Shown: one piece after another, positions 63,500 through 64,000 of the stretch
Numbering within the stretch: position 1 is the stretch's first letter
Layout of the letters: every line of letters starts with the position of its first letter
Origin: Peribacillus cavernae
Lineage (GTDB): Bacteria > Bacillota > Bacilli > Bacillales > DSM-1321
DNA length: 64,000 nucleotides
Assembly (NCBI RefSeq): GCF_003989135.1
Contig: NZ_RYZZ01000006.1
Location: 186,001-250,000, forward strand
Reading direction: 5' to 3'
Notes under the pieces: generated by a model
Database searches by the model: none
Told to the model about the DNA's origin: nothing
The model's input: only the letters and a program-made list of their open reading frames with translations
Position numbers and translations under genes: made by a program

Positions 63500-64000
63500 T
63501 TGAAAATAAGTATATTAGATCAGTCGCCTATCCTATCCGGAGCGACACCTGAGCAGGCATTACAGGAGTCCTTACGCTTAGCGCAAGCAGGGGAGAAAGC
63601 GGGCTACACACGTTACTGGATTGCTGAACATCATGATCTGACAGGACTGGCCTGTCCCGCTCCTGAAGTAATGCTCGGGTATATTGGCGCAAACACAGAA
63701 AAGATTAGGATCGGCTCAGGGGCGGTATTACTGCCGCATTATAAGCCATATAAAGTAGCAGAGACATTTAACCTGCTTGCAACTTTGTTTCCGGATCGAA
63801 TCGATCTCGGCATAGGCAGAGCACCAGGCGGGTCTGCGGAAGCAACCATGGCTCTTTCCGACAACTTTTTGGAGGGCATTAAAAAAATGCCCGGATCTTT
63901 TAAAGAGCTGCTGCACTTTTTACGTCAAGATTTCCCGGCTGAGCATATGTTCTCCAAAGTTTCCGCCGCACCCCGTCCTCCTGTTTCACCGGAACCGTGG
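63500..64000 (+). CDS. LLM-class flavin-dependent oxidoreductase (5' part)
   Basis: The first 167 codons of a luciferase-like flavin enzyme, cut by the window edge. KISILDQSPILSGATPEQAL, RYWIAEHHDLTG, RIGSGAVLLPHYKPYKVAET and DLGIGRAPGGS are typical of the MsnO8/YwcH-like group using FMNH2 or F420-type cofactors (FMN expected in Bacillus). The start is TTG 63500 after GAAGGAAA. Substrate unknown. Confidence 0.8.
   Translation, partial: MKISILDQSPILSGATPEQALQESLRLAQAGEKAGYTRYWIAEHHDLTGLACPAPEVMLGYIGANTEKIRIGSGAVLLPHYKPYKVAETFNLLATLFPDRIDLGIGRAPGGSAEATMALSDNFLEGIKKMPGSFKELLHFLRQDFPAEHMFSKVSAAPRPPVSPEPW

Overview
The window is about 64 kb of low-GC chromosomal DNA from a Bacillaceae member (Bacillus sensu lato, of the Cytobacillus/Mesobacillus/Neobacillus kind; genus inferred, not proven). 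Evidence: strong AGGAGG-type ribosome binding sites, many TTG/GTG starts, a proline T-box before proBA, a glgBCDA operon, ykoS/ykoT/gtrA-like genes, an rsbS/rsbT pair, an OpuF-type osmoprotectant ABC system and a Bacillus-type intergenic repeat. No tRNA, rRNA, CRISPR array, prophage or transposase was seen.

Layout. 0-5 kb: MpsC-family protein, fdhD, AI-2E-type permease, secreted phosphoesterase, ilvE. 5.2-5.5 kb: two 3' gene remnants (DUF488, ketopantoate reductase). 5.7-11.2 kb: EmrE-type transporter, a GAF-LuxR regulator and a divergent R2lox oxidase-aldehyde dehydrogenase-Fe alcohol dehydrogenase operon. 11.4-11.8 kb: two related unknown small ORFs on the minus strand. 12-16.7 kb: pepF, orphan rsbST, mug, exoA and an acidic protein gene.

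16.8-39.2 kb is the core of the window: a CoA-dependent catabolic island. It encodes a CaiB-type CoA transferase, four acyl-CoA dehydrogenases, an SDR, a two-subunit MaoC hydratase, an AMP-forming CoA ligase, two thiolases, a hotdog thioesterase, an HSL-type esterase, an MFS transporter and a complete Liv-type ABC importer. Together they make a full beta-oxidation-like cycle without a crotonase or FadB-type enzyme. Three kinds of control are visible: a structured leader ending in a terminator before the CoA transferase; two matching CATAC...GTATG palindromes over two promoters, whose repressor gene is not in the window; and a sigma-54 activator gene followed by paired palindromes and a GG-N10-GC promoter. 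The substrate is not determined.

39.4-47.8 kb: opuFA/opuFB, an Fpg/Nei glycosylase, a 3'-truncated endonuclease IV gene, a Bmr/NorA-like MFS pump, a sigma-54 activator remnant, a MATE pump and galU. 48.1-51.5 kb: an intergenic repeat, then ykoS-ykoT-gtrA (probable lipid-linked sugar transfer to the cell surface). 51.7-58.8 kb: GH15-like protein and glgB-C-D-A. 58.8-61.5 kb: T-box and proBA. 61.5-62.2 kb: a 182-bp hierarchical tandem repeat. 62.3-64 kb: a VanW-domain protein and the start of a luciferase-like oxidoreductase cut by the window edge.
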